A program made the translations under genes and the position numbers. From the NCBI GenBank assembly GCA_019775845.1, contig JADQAV010000022.1:882830-946829 (forward strand): 64,000 bases of DNA. Direction: 5' to 3'. The notes below the pieces were generated by a model. The model searched no databases. It was not told the DNA's origin and saw only the letters and a list, made by a program, of their open reading frames with translations. The DNA comes from Myrmaecium sp. VS I D KN 1. Taxonomy: Eukaryota > Ascomycota > Dothideomycetes > Valsariales > Valsariaceae. Shown here piece after piece: positions 36,565 through 49,329 of this stretch (within the stretch, counting starts at the first letter, position 1; each line of letters opens with the position of its first letter).

Positions 36565-39500
36565 TTCGATTCGATAATAGTGGAGATGGTCGTGGTTAGG
36601 GAAGTCGCGGTAGTGATGGTGCAAATTAACCACCTCTTCTCTGCTTGAGCTGTGCTGTCGGTGGTTACGGAACGGGAGAGGCTGGAAAGGGGAGGAGGGT
36701 TTGGCCCGGCCCGACTCGGCTCGTGCTGGATGAAGCTAGATGGAGCTAGTGAGACGGATGTTCCTTGCACCATCCCCCGTTAGGATCCGATGGGGCTCCC
36801 CCGTTCGGTCCCGTTTTGCTAGCCTTCCTCAACTCTATCCGCAGCCCAGAGGCGCTTCTTCAGAGGTAGTATTTCAGTAGTAATAGCACCATCACCACCG
36901 AGTAACTGTATCCTTCACTACGTACGAAGCTGTACGGACGGAGCAGTGTCGAGTAGAAGAGCGACAGTCCACTCACTGATAGTATCCTGCCCCGCTTTTC
37001 CATGCCTCTCAAATGTTCCTCCAGCGGTTACGAGCTTACTTCAGGACAGTAAGTACCGTAAGTAACTGTGCCTGGCTCGAGGCTTTGGAGTCGTTAGATC
37101 CAGAGCGGGAACGAGAACAAGGTTGCCCACAGCTACACTGCGCAATCCCGGTCCATCCACATCCACATCGCGGCATTGTGGCTGCCGGCCAGCGCCAGCC
37201 CAGATCGTCCCGCCGGCCGCTGCCTACCCTAATTGGCGCCGCCGCATCGCCTTTTTCTCCCGTAGAGCCTCACTGGCATGGCAAGGAGAATTTGTGGCCT
37301 CGATCCTGCGCCCGATGAATCCACTTTACATACCTTCTTCCATCTTGCTTGTCATCGATACCCGCCATGACTGCGTCGTCGTTATCCCTGGCCCACTACT
37401 CGCCCCTTTTGTGCGGCCAAATCGCCGACTCCTGACAACCTTCCCATCGTTCGGCGACCTGCGATCGACGCCCCTCCTCTTCGGATGGGGCCTTGCTTCC
37501 ACCGGCCATTAATTGACGGGTTTTTAATGCAAGCCTCCGGTGGCTTTGTCATGGCGTTCATAGCTATGGAGCCAACCCTGTTGCTGCGCGGTCTCGAGAC
37601 AGAGTACAGCAGATTGAAAAAAACAACCTCCAGGTAGCGCGCGGCGGCGGCCGACGCGTCCGGCTGAACCCATGCCATGTAAGCCGGCACCGCAGCGTAC
37701 GCACTCACGCCCCTCGTCGAGCTTGAAAGTTGCGCTTCTGTGTGGCCCGGACGGGCCTATCAAACGGTGCGTGCGTATGTCTGTGTCTGCGGCAGTGGTG
37801 GTATGCCTCAAAAATCGGTATTCTGTCAATACTTGCCAGACGGCTGCAAGAGCATCATGTGTGCAGATGCTGTATTGTCAAATACCGGAACAGACGAGCA
37901 CCCTGAAACAGAGCAAGATGTGTTACCATCGAAGCTTGCTCTTTCAGGTACCAGGTCGCGTCGTTACGGAGCCCTCACGAACCGACCAAAGGACGCTGAA
38001 AAATTGTTCAAGGATTGGTCGGCTCTGTCCGTCGTATACCGAAGTGTACACCGTGCACTTGCCGCCGCATGCATAGACGTTCCCCACACGCGCAGGCAGA
38101 TTGTCTACTCCTGCCCGGAGTGTCATTAGAGAAAGGCTGGTACGGACGACCCGCGAAAATGTCCGAGTCGCATAAAGGTACTCGTTATCCGAGTGACGAG
38201 CCTTGGAGAGCAGCTGCGGTGCCACAGTAATGGGAAATTGAGTCTGTAGGCGTGTAGACGAGTGCATGTGATGCAACCCCAGAAACCATCCTTCATGCCG
38301 GTGTGCCCATGTATGACTTTGAGATGGAGCGCGCTGGTGATGGACATGCTCTCTTCGTGTACAGTTGGCCCCCTAAACCTTCGAAAGGAGCATTGGGTAT
38401 ACCAAGTTCTCGTTCCAAAGGCCATATTGTATTGTTGAAGGCACGAGCGCGGAATGACGGTAGCCGCTGCCTAGCGCGACTGCAGCTGCCAGGGGCCAGG
38501 CATGGTTAGAGAACTATAGCACAGCTGATAATGTAGCTTAAGCAGACCGTTCTGCTACGACATGGTGGTAGGCCCGGCCCTTCGCGAAAGGAGGGTTGCA
38601 CCACTACGCCGCAAACACGCGCAGGAAGTATCGCATAAGCCTGGTCTTCAGGGCAAGGTATCGGGCAGCTGCTCGAAATAGTGCTATTGGCCGCTTTCAC
38701 GGATGCGAGCTCGCTTCAAGCCTTTGACGGCGGGTGGAGATTTGAGGCTACTGATATGAACTGAGTTCATCCGGCGACGGAGGATTGTTGAAGATACATA
38801 CAATTGCGAGCTCCGGAGCGAGCGAGTCGCCCGAGCTTTGCCGCTGGCCCCATTCCCACGCAGGGACGCATGAACTAGTAGGTGGGCTGCATGCTGCAGG
38901 AGTCCGGAGCTTCCGCACTGGCGTTGGCATTCCTGGGGGTTATATAAGCGTCGAGTCCTGTCTTCTATTGGCTCATCTCGACAAAAGGACAGTTATACAG
39001 TCCAGTCCAGAAAGGGCGACAGACGCCACATGAAACTGCGTGCGAAGATACGACTGGTTCTGAAGAGTGAACATAGGACACAAAGGAAAGGCCATCATCA
39101 GAGACCAACAGCCCTGCAGGTCGGCCGCACATTTCTGTGAGAAAACCTCCGGGCGGTAATCATCAGTTGGACCTCGGGCTGGCAAATCAGCAGCACCAGA
39201 AACAATATTCTCCCGCCGCCCGTCCATATTACCGGAAGAAGGGGGACTCATGGTCGAAGCGAATCAGGTCGCCCTGGACAAATGCCCTTCCCCCTTTCCT
39301 TTCTTTTCTTTCCGGTGTCCCTGCGCACGTCAGACTGTCATCTAGGCGCAGGGGAAAAGATCATCAGCACTTCTAGGACGTGCTGGCGTATCGGCACGCA
39401 CGCAACGGACATTTGAGATCCGACCGGCCCTGGCCGGAGGAGTACCACGTGTGGCTGACGGTGGGCTTGCCCCCGTCCTCAGCCATGGAGAAATCTCCTC

Positions 39501-41582
39501 CGATGATGGAAAGCCACGTCCGAGCTCTAGCGCGACGGAAGAAGGCGTTCACTAGTTAAGTTTGATCAGATCGTCCGACCAAGAACTCACCATTTTGCCT
39601 TTTCCCGCTTGTCTCCTGCTGCTTTGCTGTGTTTCTCTTCCTTTCTTTTTTCCCAACCACCCCTTCCGCTCTGTTGTCGCCAGTTGCTATTCTTGGTCAA
39701 CTCCGAAAGTGCAGACGTTGGGTTACGGTTCGAAAACTGGTTCCTGGCCCCGGCGAGTCGCGAGGAAGCGTGGCCGGGGATACGCTTCTTCGAGGCAAGC
39801 GGGCTGAAAGTGACAGGCAGCAAAAGTGACGATGGAAGCGGCCAAGGGCCGGAGGGAGGTCAGTTCACCCGGCCTGACTGTCCAGGGCATCCATGTCGCC
39901 CGCCTGTTCCGTCCCATATCGGCGAGCCGGGTAGACGCGATCCCACCATTGCGCAAATGCTGGCTTAGCTCGATGCTAAAAGGTCCGTTAGCCGGGCGTG
40001 AGGCCGTGCGTGCACTGCAGTATGTACAGTAGTGAAGGGATGCACCGGAGAGGGAATAGCAGCGAATAAAGACTTGTGCTGGACGGAGCACGATGTTGTA
40101 TCGGGTTTGGTTTGTCGATGCCCCTGAAAATTCACTTCACAGTCAATACCACCGCCGACTGCATCGGAACGTTCACGACGTCGAGCAGTCGTAGGAAAAT
40201 TGGTCTGTGTGGCCAGCTAATCTCGCCCCGGCTAATCCTCGCCTTTTCGGCGGCCCCCCCTGGGCCGGTCCCCTTCCGTTATCCTGCCCGACATTGATCC
40301 TGCCAGCCTGCCCCACGGGAATCTGGAACGCGCATGGCGGCGCAGAGGGCGTGCGGGCGTCGTGCCTGTTTTGGGCGAGGAGGTCGCACCGGAAAGAGAA
40401 GTGTCGGCTGGAAAGGGGATTTCCTTCGTCGTTGGTTAGGCCAAGGGTGGTGTTGTATGTACTGTACTGTAGGAGTCGGTCACGTAAACGGGCACTGTTG
40501 CAGTTGTAGGTGAGAAGACAGGTAGCCAAGAATGTCTTGCCAGTCCAGCCCAGCCCAGCCCAGGCGGTTACCTGCAGGAGAGAGAGAGACAGCCGCAGCA
40601 GCGTCGACAGCTAATTGGAGCATCGATGAATGACAGATGAGGGAGCGGAGCGCGCGATTCACATCACCGGACCCTACCGAGGGACAGCGAACGATATGGT
40701 GGGTACGTGCTTTGCATGGTTATCCTGGCCTATTTCCCTTATTCTTATTTTTATTCTTATTTTTTGTTTCGTTTCCGCCTGGAAACTCCCAATGTGACTC
40801 CGGGGAGGCTGAGAAGAACCTCAGGGGTGTTAATAGACCACTGTGACGTGGTCACGTACCAGGTAGTCTGCGGGAAGTGCCTTACTTGCACGCTTACTAC
40901 CTATCACCTCCCGTATATATCTCAGATTGAGGGCACGTCATAGAATATCTTTTGGATGCCTTTTGAAAGGTATAACATCTCCAGTACGTATATACAATCA
41001 GCAGTTCGCTGGAGAGAGCGCCTGAAGTACTTAATATAGTTTCTGAGTACTTCGCCTTTCCTTACATAAAGTGTGTGTATCTGTGTACGATACATATGCG
41101 GCACGGGTTTCTAAGCAGGGAAACTGTTGGGAAGTTATCCAAATATATATAGGTACCCGCCACATTATCTACCACTACTATGATGAGAGCAGGTCGCCGT
41201 GATCATCATTCACAGGCCGAAGGGAGATGTTGCCCCGTCGCTAACCTTTACCTATATGACCTGTCATCATATGCATGTCGCCTGCACCCGCATCGAAGGA
41301 GGAAGAGGAGGAGCGGGGGAGGCGACCGCCAGCACCACTCAGTCAAAAAATTAAAGCGCTGACAACTGACACGCAAGGCGCGGGAGCGGACATTTCTTCG
41401 GGGTATTTTCTGCATTAGATCCCATCATTGCTCCCGCACTGACATATGTGCTTGATATGATTGCGCCCGCCTCGCACCGATGCCAATCGATCCCCAACAA
41501 AGCATGCCCCTTGCCCGGAAATCTTCGTCAGCCGAGAAGACCGAGCAGGCCTACTCGCGGCAGGGAAACCCTATTGTACTGC
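36565..41582. other. Gene-poor 5-kb stretch right of the transposon
   Basis: No frame here looks like a known family. Frames of 60-140 codons overlap in several phases (for example 37,013-38,130 and 39,560-40,090), as expected by chance in mid-GC DNA. Base composition is ordinary and CpA is common, so it was not RIP-mutated. It includes a short CCCAG repeat (about 40,545-40,562) and A/T-rich pyrimidine runs near 40,735-40,770. A non-coding RNA or very small gene cannot be excluded. Confidence 0.5.
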
Positions 41583-44303
41583 TCAGATCTTCCTCTTCTT
41601 GGACGGCCGTGCATTTTTATCTTTCCTCCGCTCTTTCAACGCCCGTTCTTTGCGGACATCCTCCACGCCCCGCAGCTCACTCTTCGCTCCGTTGTCCTTG
41701 TACTTTCCCACCCTCTTCTCCTTGGCCTCCGCCACCCTCTTCTTTCGCACCTCGTAGTCGTCCCGGTACCGATCCGCCTCCTTGGGCGCTTTCTCCATCT
41801 TATGCCTGAACCGCTTGCCCGTCTGATTCGCCAAATGCGACGGTTTCTCGACCTCCCCGGTCCGAGGTAAGCGGTCAATCTTGTTGGTCTTCCGCCATGC
41901 GTCGAACCGACCGCTGCGGAATGTGGCCGCAATCTTCTGCCCACTCTCCCCACGTATCATCTTGCTCCCCTTCGACCCATCCTCGTCGTTCGCGCGCGCG
42001 ACATATTTCTTGCTCTTTTTATCCCACCGCATGCGAGGCCGGCTCGCCTCTGCGAATCCGCGTGATTCGTCGTTGGTGAGATCCATGGCAGCACCCCTTG
42101 CCGCTTCCACAAAGTTGGACTTGCTGTCGTAGCCACCTGCGTTAACGCCGTATGCACGATCCTCATTCAAGTTCAGGGTTTTCGGCGTGTAGGACATGAA
42201 GTGCTCTGAGTCTTGCCAGCTGTCTTTGGGGCCGTTTGACTTGCCAGGCTGAGAGAAGGTGATTTCAAGCTCATCTTCAGAAGCCTCATCCATATCGTCC
42301 GATTCTGGTTCCTCGGCGCCAAAGTCTTCGAAGTTGGTCTCGTTGGATGTTTCAGCAGGATCGGGTTGATCATCGTCCGCTGCCTCCTTTGCCTTCTTCC
42401 GTTTGACATCTAATTTTTCACGGGTCCTCCTCATAAGCTCTGCTGTCTCGTCAGCCGTTCCACGCTTGCCAATTTCGAACACACTCTCCGCTGGTTTGAA
42501 TCCGCTGATCTTTGCAAGCATCTGTTCTCTTGCAACCTGCATGTTGTCAGACTCAGCATTGAACAAAGCGTGTAGCTCAGCATAATGCGGGCTTCCAATG
42601 ACATCTTTAGCCCTTCGAACGCTCTCTGAAGAAGCGGAGTTTCGAGTCCTCAGATAGAGCTTTTCACCTTTGGTCGCGACAGCTCGCAGATTGGCCATAT
42701 CGACATCTTCGTCCAACAGTTTCTGTACCCATTCCATACTTGTTTCCAACTTGTCTCGAGTGAGACTGCCCAGCACCACGTCTTGAGCGAAATTGGCCTC
42801 ATCCCCAGCTTGCCTTCCGAGCACCAACTTCCTTCCCAAGAAGAGCTGAAGATCGAGGAGATATGGTAGGTCCGAATCCTTGACCAAGCTGTAGGCCCAT
42901 CCCTTTCGCCCAGCACGAGCTGTGCGCCCGACACGGTGAACGAACACCTTCGGTTGAGAAGGAAAGTCGTAATTGATAACGTTTGCAAGCATGGGCATAT
43001 CAATACCTCTAGCGGCAACGTCTGTGACAACAAGAATGTTCGACATGCCTGTCCTGAAATTCTGCACCTGTATTTTACGGGCGGTCTGATCCAGAGAGCC
43101 GTAGACGTAGGACACAGCGTACCCCGAGCTCCGTAGGAGGGCAGCCAGATACTCAACGTGATGCTTTGTTGCTGCAAAGACGATGGTGGAATGCTCTGTT
43201 GGAGTCTCAGTTGCTTTGGGCGCGTCCGGACCTCGCTTGCGCTTTTTCCCATTGCTCTTATCTTTCGCAGCTTCTTTTATTTTCCGTGCCGCTTCTGTTT
43301 CACCAGCGGGCATCTTAATGACATTCTCCAAGATATAAAGTAGCGCACCCTCCTTCTCAGCAGACTTGACGGTAAAAAAGGCACTCTCCAAATCGGGAGC
43401 CACTTTACTTTCCGCGTCCAGTCGAATAAGCTTCGGTTCCTGTAAACCAGCTCGTGCGAATTCTACCAGGGATTTGGGGAGCGTCGCCGAGAACAAGAGG
43501 GTTTGGCGGTTTGCTGGCAAGGCGTGCAGAATCTCCGTGAGTTGTGCCGCAAAGCCCATTTCGAAAAGTCGGTCGGCCTCGTCGAACACGATGTACTTTA
43601 TAGAGCTGAGGTCGAGGTTCATTTCGACCTTCAGATGCAGGAACCGACCAGGAGTAGCGATGATGATGTCAGGATTGGTCGCCATTGAGCTGAACTGTTC
43701 CTCTAAGCTGTCTCCACCAACAAGCAACACCGTCCGGAGATCTGTCCCTCGTCCAAGCTCTTTCACAACCTTGAGTGTCTGGAAAGCAAGTTCTCTGGAC
43801 GGAGACATGATCACAGCTCGTGCGCCGACCTTTGCGCTATGTGCTTTGAGCCTCTCAATCATCGGAATGACGAAGGCCGCTGTCTTTCCGGAACCTGTCC
43901 TAGCCATGCCGACAACATCCTGTCCGTCCAGAATTAGAGGTACTGCTTTTCTCTGAATCGGTGTCGGCACCGAGAATCCTTTCCGCGAAATCGCCTTAAG
44001 CAGCTGCGCATTCAAGCCCATCGCTTGGAACCCTCCTCCTTTCTTTACGCTTTTTCCTTTCACATTGGAGGCCTTCCTGTTGACTGCCGACTGCTGGGCA
44101 GCAATGAAAGCTTCGTCGCCCGAATCGCCCTCACCATTCTGTCCGATATTCAGCTCCGCACCGATGTCTGCGTTTCCACTACCGGGTGTGGGCCCGGTCA
44201 AGAAGCTGTCGCCAAAATCGCTGCCATCGTCGCCGCCGAAAAGGTTTTTGGAAATGTCAAACTCGTTCTCCGAGAGCGCTGGAGAACTCTGTCGTGGCGC
44301 CAT
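41583..44303 (-). CDS. DBP10: DEAD-box RNA helicase Dbp10 (60S ribosome assembly)
   Basis: A single exon gives 906 residues from ATG 44303. Dbp10 acts in the nucleolus on pre-60S particles. The order is: acidic N-terminus, then [24 protein letters not shown] and [10 protein letters not shown] (Q motif), MARTGSGKT (about 133-141), [29 protein letters not shown] (241-), [19 protein letters not shown] and [14 protein letters not shown] lysine-rich insert sits between the two RecA lobes (about 345-365). The C-terminus carries [20 protein letters not shown] and [20 protein letters not shown], the DBP10CT-type tail, ending in Arg/Lys-rich sequence. It is divergent from RFA2. Confidence 0.95.
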   Translation of the reverse strand: MAPRQSSPALSENEFDISKNLFGGDDGSDFGDSFLTGPTPGSGNADIGAELNIGQNGEGDSGDEAFIAAQQSAVNRKASNVKGKSVKKGGGFQAMGLNAQLLKAISRKGFSVPTPIQRKAVPLILDGQDVVGMARTGSGKTAAFVIPMIERLKAHSAKVGARAVIMSPSRELAFQTLKVVKELGRGTDLRTVLLVGGDSLEEQFSSMATNPDIIIATPGRFLHLKVEMNLDLSSIKYIVFDEADRLFEMGFAAQLTEILHALPANRQTLLFSATLPKSLVEFARAGLQEPKLIRLDAESKVAPDLESAFFTVKSAEKEGALLYILENVIKMPAGETEAARKIKEAAKDKSNGKKRKRGPDAPKATETPTEHSTIVFAATKHHVEYLAALLRSSGYAVSYVYGSLDQTARKIQVQNFRTGMSNILVVTDVAARGIDMPMLANVINYDFPSQPKVFVHRVGRTARAGRKGWAYSLVKDSDLPYLLDLQLFLGRKLVLGRQAGDEANFAQDVVLGSLTRDKLETSMEWVQKLLDEDVDMANLRAVATKGEKLYLRTRNSASSESVRRAKDVIGSPHYAELHALFNAESDNMQVAREQMLAKISGFKPAESVFEIGKRGTADETAELMRRTREKLDVKRKKAKEAADDDQPDPAETSNETNFEDFGAEEPESDDMDEASEDELEITFSQPGKSNGPKDSWQDSEHFMSYTPKTLNLNEDRAYGVNAGGYDSKSNFVEAARGAAMDLTNDESRGFAEASRPRMRWDKKSKKYVARANDEDGSKGSKMIRGESGQKIAATFRSGRFDAWRKTNKIDRLPRTGEVEKPSHLANQTGKRFRHKMEKAPKEADRYRDDYEVRKKRVAEAKEKRVGKYKDNGAKSELRGVEDVRKERALKERRKDKNARPSKKRKI

Positions 44304-44554
44304 GGTGAGTTGTTGCGGTGCTCAAGCGGCGACCGTCGTCTTCTGAAAAGTTGCCGGCGATCCATCCCAAAATTTCCGCCCAGGGTCTGATAACAGGGAA
44401 CTCTTGGCAACGCCCCACTACGATAAACACTTTAGTCGCACACGTGCAGACGCGTTGCGCGTCTCAAGTCTTTTGGCGTGGACCTCAGTGCTGCACTTGC
44501 ACTCAACCAAACAACCCCTCCCCCGCAAATCACCGCCTCATTCTGAAAAGCATC
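44304..44554. promoter_or_regulatory. Shared DBP10/RFA2 promoter with MluI cell-cycle box and E-box
   Basis: In 251 bp there is CACGTG (44441-44446), then a palindrome AGACGCG-TTG-CGCGTCT (44448-44464) that contains ACGCGT (44450-44455). ACGCGT is the MCB element bound by MBF in yeasts, which drives replication genes including RPA subunits at G1/S. It lies about 100 bp upstream of the RFA2 ATG. The match is seen; regulation is inferred. Confidence 0.5.
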
Positions 44555-45532
44555 ATGGGTTAGTGAACCTGTCGCCTGGCAAATAAAAGTCGAATCTGAC
44601 AGCATCAGATTACGGATACGGTGGCTACTCTACAACTTCATACGGTGCGCAAGGCGGCGCAGGCGGTGGAGGCTTTATCCCCGGCGAGAGCGGCAGTCAG
44701 CAAAACAGCCCCAGCGGCAACAAGGTGCGATTGCCCTCGATATATCATGCTAAATAAGTCTGACATTTTCTAGGGATATAGTAAGGATACCCTGCGGCCG
44801 GTGACGATCAAGCAGATCAACGATGCGGACCTCATGCACCAGGATGGGGATTTTAAGATAGACGGGACGGAGATCACACAGGTACTGCAGTACACAGCGC
44901 AACGGAACCCAGAGGACAATGCTGATGATTAGAAGATCACCTTCATTGGCCAAATAAGAAACATTTCTCAGCAGACCACCAATATTACATACAGAGTTGA
45001 CGACGGAACCGGTACGGTAGAAGTCAAGGAGTGGGTGGACTCAGATATGGAAGCCAAGCCGAAATTGGTCGAAAACCAATACGCCCGTGTCTATGGCAAA
45101 CTCAAGGCCTTCAACAACAAGAAGCATGTTGGCGCCCACTCAATAAGGCCGATCGCGGACCTCAACGAAATCTCCTACCACCTGCTCGAGGCCACCGTTG
45201 TCCACCTCTACTTCACTCGTGGGCCCCTGGAGCAGGGTGGCAAAACAGCAGACGCTGCCAACGGAGGCTACGGACAGCAACAGACAGGTTATGCTAACAT
45301 GGGCATGGCTGGAGATGCCGCGGCCATCACTTCCATGTCTGCAAACGCGCGCAAGGTCTACAACTGCATCAAAACTTCCCCTCAAACCAACGAGGGCCTG
45401 CACGTACAGGACATCGCCTCGCGGTTAGGTATGGAAACTTCGGATGTGATGAAAGCCGGTGATGAGCTGCTTGGGTTGGGCCAGATCTACACGACTCTTG
45501 ACGATCAAACATGGGCTCTCATGGACGTCTAA
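44555..45532 (+). CDS. RFA2: Replication protein A 32-kDa subunit (Rfa2/RPA2)
   Basis: Four exons (44555-44558, 44609-44724, 44774-44881, 44933-45532) give 275 residues. Rfa2 is the middle subunit of the RPA single-stranded-DNA-binding complex in replication, repair and recombination. The N-terminus is Gly/Tyr/Ser-rich (YGYGGYSTTSYGAQGG), the region phosphorylated in the family. The OB fold holds RPVTIKQINDAD, ITFIGQIRNISQQTTNITYRVDDGTG and YARVYGKLKAF. A C-terminal winged helix follows (ARKVYNCIKTSPQTNEGLHVQDIASRLG). The first exon is only ATGG. Two acceptors for exon 2, after 44602 and after 44608, are both in frame (MASDYGYG or MDYGYG). Exon 4 could start at 44933 or 44936, adding or dropping one Lys. 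Confidence 0.93.
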
Positions 45533-45627
45533 GCATGAGTAACGGTTATGGGTAACGTCGTCACTTTTTCGTATTTTTGATGTATAAAAACACGCCTCCG
45601 TTGGGGTTTGGGGCGAGGTGTCCAATT

Positions 45628-46411
45628 TCATCGACCCGAACTGGCGTTTGTAGACAAAAATAATACACATGCTGCCACGATGGCAGCTGCTACCACCGTA
45701 AATACCTGAGGAGTCATCAGCTCTCCAGTTCTTAGGCGATAAATTCGGCGGAACGCACCATCTGCGTTTTCCAGCCCGATTGGACCAAGGCGGCTCGTCT
45801 GCTGTACCGCGTTACTGCTTTGAAATAATTGGCGAGTCCGGACATCAGACAAGCGAGCGAGAGCAGCCAGAAGATGATACCGAACGGAAGCGCAAGGCGT
45901 TTTTCTGTTGTCCGCGTCAGAGATCATGAATTAATGTCCCATTACCTGTGGTGAATAGTATACGCGCGGCACATACCTGTCTCACTCGGCTTCGACTTCA
46001 GATGGAAGGAGATCACGATTGCTACGGAGACAACCGCCATGTAGACAGACAAGCGCAGCCAGGACAAGAAAGCTGGTCAGAAAAGTAATTAGCATGTGGA
46101 AATGGCTGCAGTTAGCTGAGGTTTTCCTCCCAACTCACTCCTCTCGTTCGCGCAATGATCCCTTGCGTCCGAAGCGTTGTTATCAAACAGCAGCGGTCCG
46201 AACAGAGGACGCTCCGCAAAGACCACTCGGTCATAACTGTTCTCCCTGATGGATAGAAGACGACGCGGTGAGCTACCTAGGCCGTGACCGTTCGGATTGG
46301 CCGAGGCCGAGCTTACTGATGTACGATCACCGGTCTGGCATGGAAGCAATTCCACCAGGGGGACCAGCGCTCCCGCAAGATCTGCTCTTCTGTCTCATCC
46401 TGCGACGCCAT
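45628..46411 (-). CDS. DUF202-family membrane protein
   Basis: Five exons (46411-46317, 46245-46139, 46072-45977, 45904-45759, 45705-45628) give 173 residues. The DUF202 core is clear: ARDHCANERTFLSWLRLSVYMAVVSVAIVISF, a second helix FGIIFWLLSLACLMSGLANYF, then YSRRAALVQSGWKTQM and a third helix VFTVVAAAIVAACVLFLS. DUF202 proteins are small three-helix membrane proteins; the same fold forms the membrane part of VTC polyphosphate proteins. The role of this stand-alone fungal form is not known to me. It converges with RFA2, with only 95 bp between stop codons. Confidence 0.85.
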
Positions 46412-46855
46412 GTTCTAGCAGCAATCAAGGCCGGGCGCGCACGCTGGCGTTAGATATCATGTGTGCTCCAGGAATGATGGCGTTGGGGAAGAGGCTGGGT
46501 GTGGAGTTGGTCAGGTAGCTAAGCCCGATCTCCGCAATTCTTGGCATCCCCACCCGCAAGTGGGGTTTAGCAGGCTGAAGGTGGGGTGTGCAGCCCTTCA
46601 TTCGGGAAGACATGAAATACTCCATATATAACCCTTCATGACTACATTTTATAGGCACGACTTTAGCAAGTGCACAAGCCCTAGCGCTCTCAGCGCCATA
46701 AGTAACGTAGCCAGTCCAGTTAGATTCTACTTCCAAAACTCATCTTTCACACAGGCTATGCGAAGGCCCTTCAATCATAAGTAGATCTATCATCCCGAGA
46801 ATATGTTTTTCTGAACAGAGATGATGCAAGTTAGGCAAACATGCACACTGTGTAG
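46412..46855. other. Spacer between two leftward genes
   Basis: This holds the 5' region of the DUF202 gene and the 3' flank of the Zn2Cys6 gene. A TATA-like ATATATAA run lies near 46,622. No gene is seen. Confidence 0.45.
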
Positions 46856-49329
46856 CTAGTCGAAGTTCAATAACTCGTCAAACTCTGGCTGGCCGACGAA
46901 GTATTTGTCCAAAAGTCCCTGTACGACCTATTAGCCTTGAACGGTCGAGATGTTGAGACTTTCCAAACTCACCCAGTCAATGTTCTCGGGTTGGTTGAAG
47001 TCCACCATGGTGTCCAGCAATTCGGGGGGGTTTGCTTCGAGCACATTTCCGGTTCCTGCCGCAGATGTGGAGGCCATTAGATTCGATTCGGGCCTCGATG
47101 TATTCCATATAGACGCTTCAGGGCTTCGCTGCGTATCCTGCGCTGTGCCTTCCGATTGGAAATCTTGCAGATCCAGGCGGAGGTCTGCAAGGGGATCGTG
47201 TGCAAGGTTTAACTTGAGAAGTTTGGAAAGCATGGTACTGAGGACATCTGACGCGCGGCGTGCTTCCTTGGAGAAGCCTTTACGGGATGTCCAAAATTCG
47301 TAGGATGTCACCAGAGCATTGTACTTCTTCCTCTCCATCTCTTCCGACTCGGGGGCGGTCACTGATGTGGAGCTGTGCGATTCATGCAAGTCAAGGCAGA
47401 TAATCATCGCCGCCAGCAAGAAATCATGCCGGGCCAAGCTTGAAAGCATCCATCTGTCCTCGTGAAGGGGCCCACCAGGCTGGCATGCTGCGGGCAACTC
47501 AGTAAGAAATCCAAGCGTCTGCAACGCGGCTTCTGTACAGGTACTCCGTGACTTGCTGAAAGAACTCTCTGCTCGATTGTACTTGTGGTAGTTCCGGTGC
47601 AGTACGCAAAGACTCTTAAGATACAAGAGTTCAACATTCAGCTTGTGCAAGACGACGTGCGGTGGATCAGCGAAGGATGCCCGTAATGACGTCAGCCGAA
47701 TGCTCGGTGGCGCATCGGCATGGACCTTCCGAAGTTCGGCATCGAGAGACATGATGTAGTCATAAGTCGGAGGTTTAGGTGATAATGCGCATCGCGCGAT
47801 CCGCCGAAATACCCGCAACAGCCGACTCTTATGGTGAAAGTAAAGCATAGGCGTCGAGTCCGTCAGTGGTCGTGAGGGTGGAATAGCCTTGCACTCTTCA
47901 TTGAAGTCGGTATCAAATAGGTTACGTGGCGGCTCTGTGTCGCACTGTTCCTCATGGATGACTGCAGGGAGCCCTGCTTGAAAAGAAAGCAGGAGGTCGA
48001 ACGCCTCGACCATAAAGAACGTTCTTCTTCGCATCTCACCCTCGAACGGCGAGATTCCAGGGAAATGGCTGGGATCTCGATGATATCCCATCCTCATGGC
48101 CAAGCGTGTACTAAGTCCTATGAGCATCCACGCATCGGCATTGGAGTCTTCTTTCCTGAGATAGTGACAATACGCATAGAGGAACAACGACTCGGCTGAG
48201 TATTGCCGTAGCTTATCGTATTCACCAGAGAGTAGACATTCGGCAGCCTTTTGGAGGAGAGCATCCCTCATGAAAGCGCTAGTCGGGTCTTGGTTTGCGT
48301 GCTGTACCGAAGAACCAATATATAGCGCCGAGAAAAGCATTGATATCCAGAGAAATGATACGGATGCTGCGTCATTCCAGAATAATCCATACTAGGGATT
48401 GTTGGTATTGAAGTATCACTAAGTGTATAGACTTACCTGTCTGAGGAATGTACCGGTATGCAGGATGGCTACACTCGTCAGAAGAATTTACCGTGATCTT
48501 TTAAGGGAACTCACGGATCTGTATACGCTTGGAGTTGAAAAACACAGACAGCATATCATCTGCAACAGCTCTGCTAGGGAGTGCTTGAAGAACGTCTTCC
48601 AAGGTTAAAGACTTCCTGTTGCCGAGTATTATGTCTGGAAATTCGGCAGAAGCCTCTCCATTTTGGCTTTCAGTCTGCTCCAGCTGCGTAGGCTCCAAAA
48701 CTTCCCTTACCCCCCGGATCTGACGTACGTCAGCAATGAGTGCATATGAATAGTAGCTCCTAGGTTAGAGCGCTTGCTAACATTCTCCAAAATAGCTGCC
48801 CAGTTTGTGCCACCAACATAACTGGTTCCGCCGCCGTTGATATTCAGATGTCCGCCTGGAAATTTATCGCTCGATTGTAGAGAATGGCCATTTGTGCTCG
48901 CAGCAACGCCGTTGACTGACGTCTCCGCACTAGATACGGGCTGTAAGCCGGTATTTTGCGGGCGGTTATTCGACTCCATCAGCGCCATAACCATGTTCTC
49001 AAGCCTTTGAAGTCGCCACTGCGCCTCGAAGTGCTTGGTTTTGTCCGTTGACTTGGGACGCTGATGCCCATCATCTGAGTATCGACAGGACGTTGTCTCC
49101 CGCCTTCTACTGCAGGAGGAACAAGGAATCTGGCGATCGCATTTTGTCCTGGCACTCGTGAGTAGATGGTCACGCCCTCGCTTCCTATCTGAACTGACTT
49201 CTTTGCTATGCAAGGAGCACAAGAAACGTGCTGTCGATTTCGTCTCGCGGTTTGCGTATGCTGCCTTTGCGATGAGGCATCATTCTTCACGACTCGGAAA
49301 ACACTTTGACACTGCGTAATCCCTGACAT
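46856..49329 (-). CDS. Zn2Cys6 fungal-specific transcription factor
   Basis: Six exons (49329-49199, 49148-48782, 48719-48515, 48468-48437, 48391-46973, 46918-46856) give 738 residues. The zinc cluster is C37, C40, C47, C53, C56, C65 (CX2CX6CX5CX2CX8C), with the first intron inside it. A short coiled coil follows (AQWRLQRLENMVMALME). The fungal_trans middle homology region holds VSFLWISMLFSALYIG, DAWMLIGLSTRLAMRMGYHRDP and SPFEGEMRRRTFF. The final exon replaces a read-through end with DKYFVGQPEFDELLNFD, a typical acidic/hydrophobic activation end, which is why I chose that splice. It stands back to back with a sugar porter across 1.5 kb and is a candidate regulator of it; this is inference from position. 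Confidence 0.87.

Noticed and set aside
37013-40846. Several 60-140 codon frames
   Set aside because: They overlap in many phases, and none shows a family motif, signal peptide or plausible splice continuation.
18456-44303. DBP4 and DBP10 as a functional cluster
   Set aside because: They act on different ribosomal subunits and lie 20 kb apart with a transposon between; co-occurrence is probably chance.
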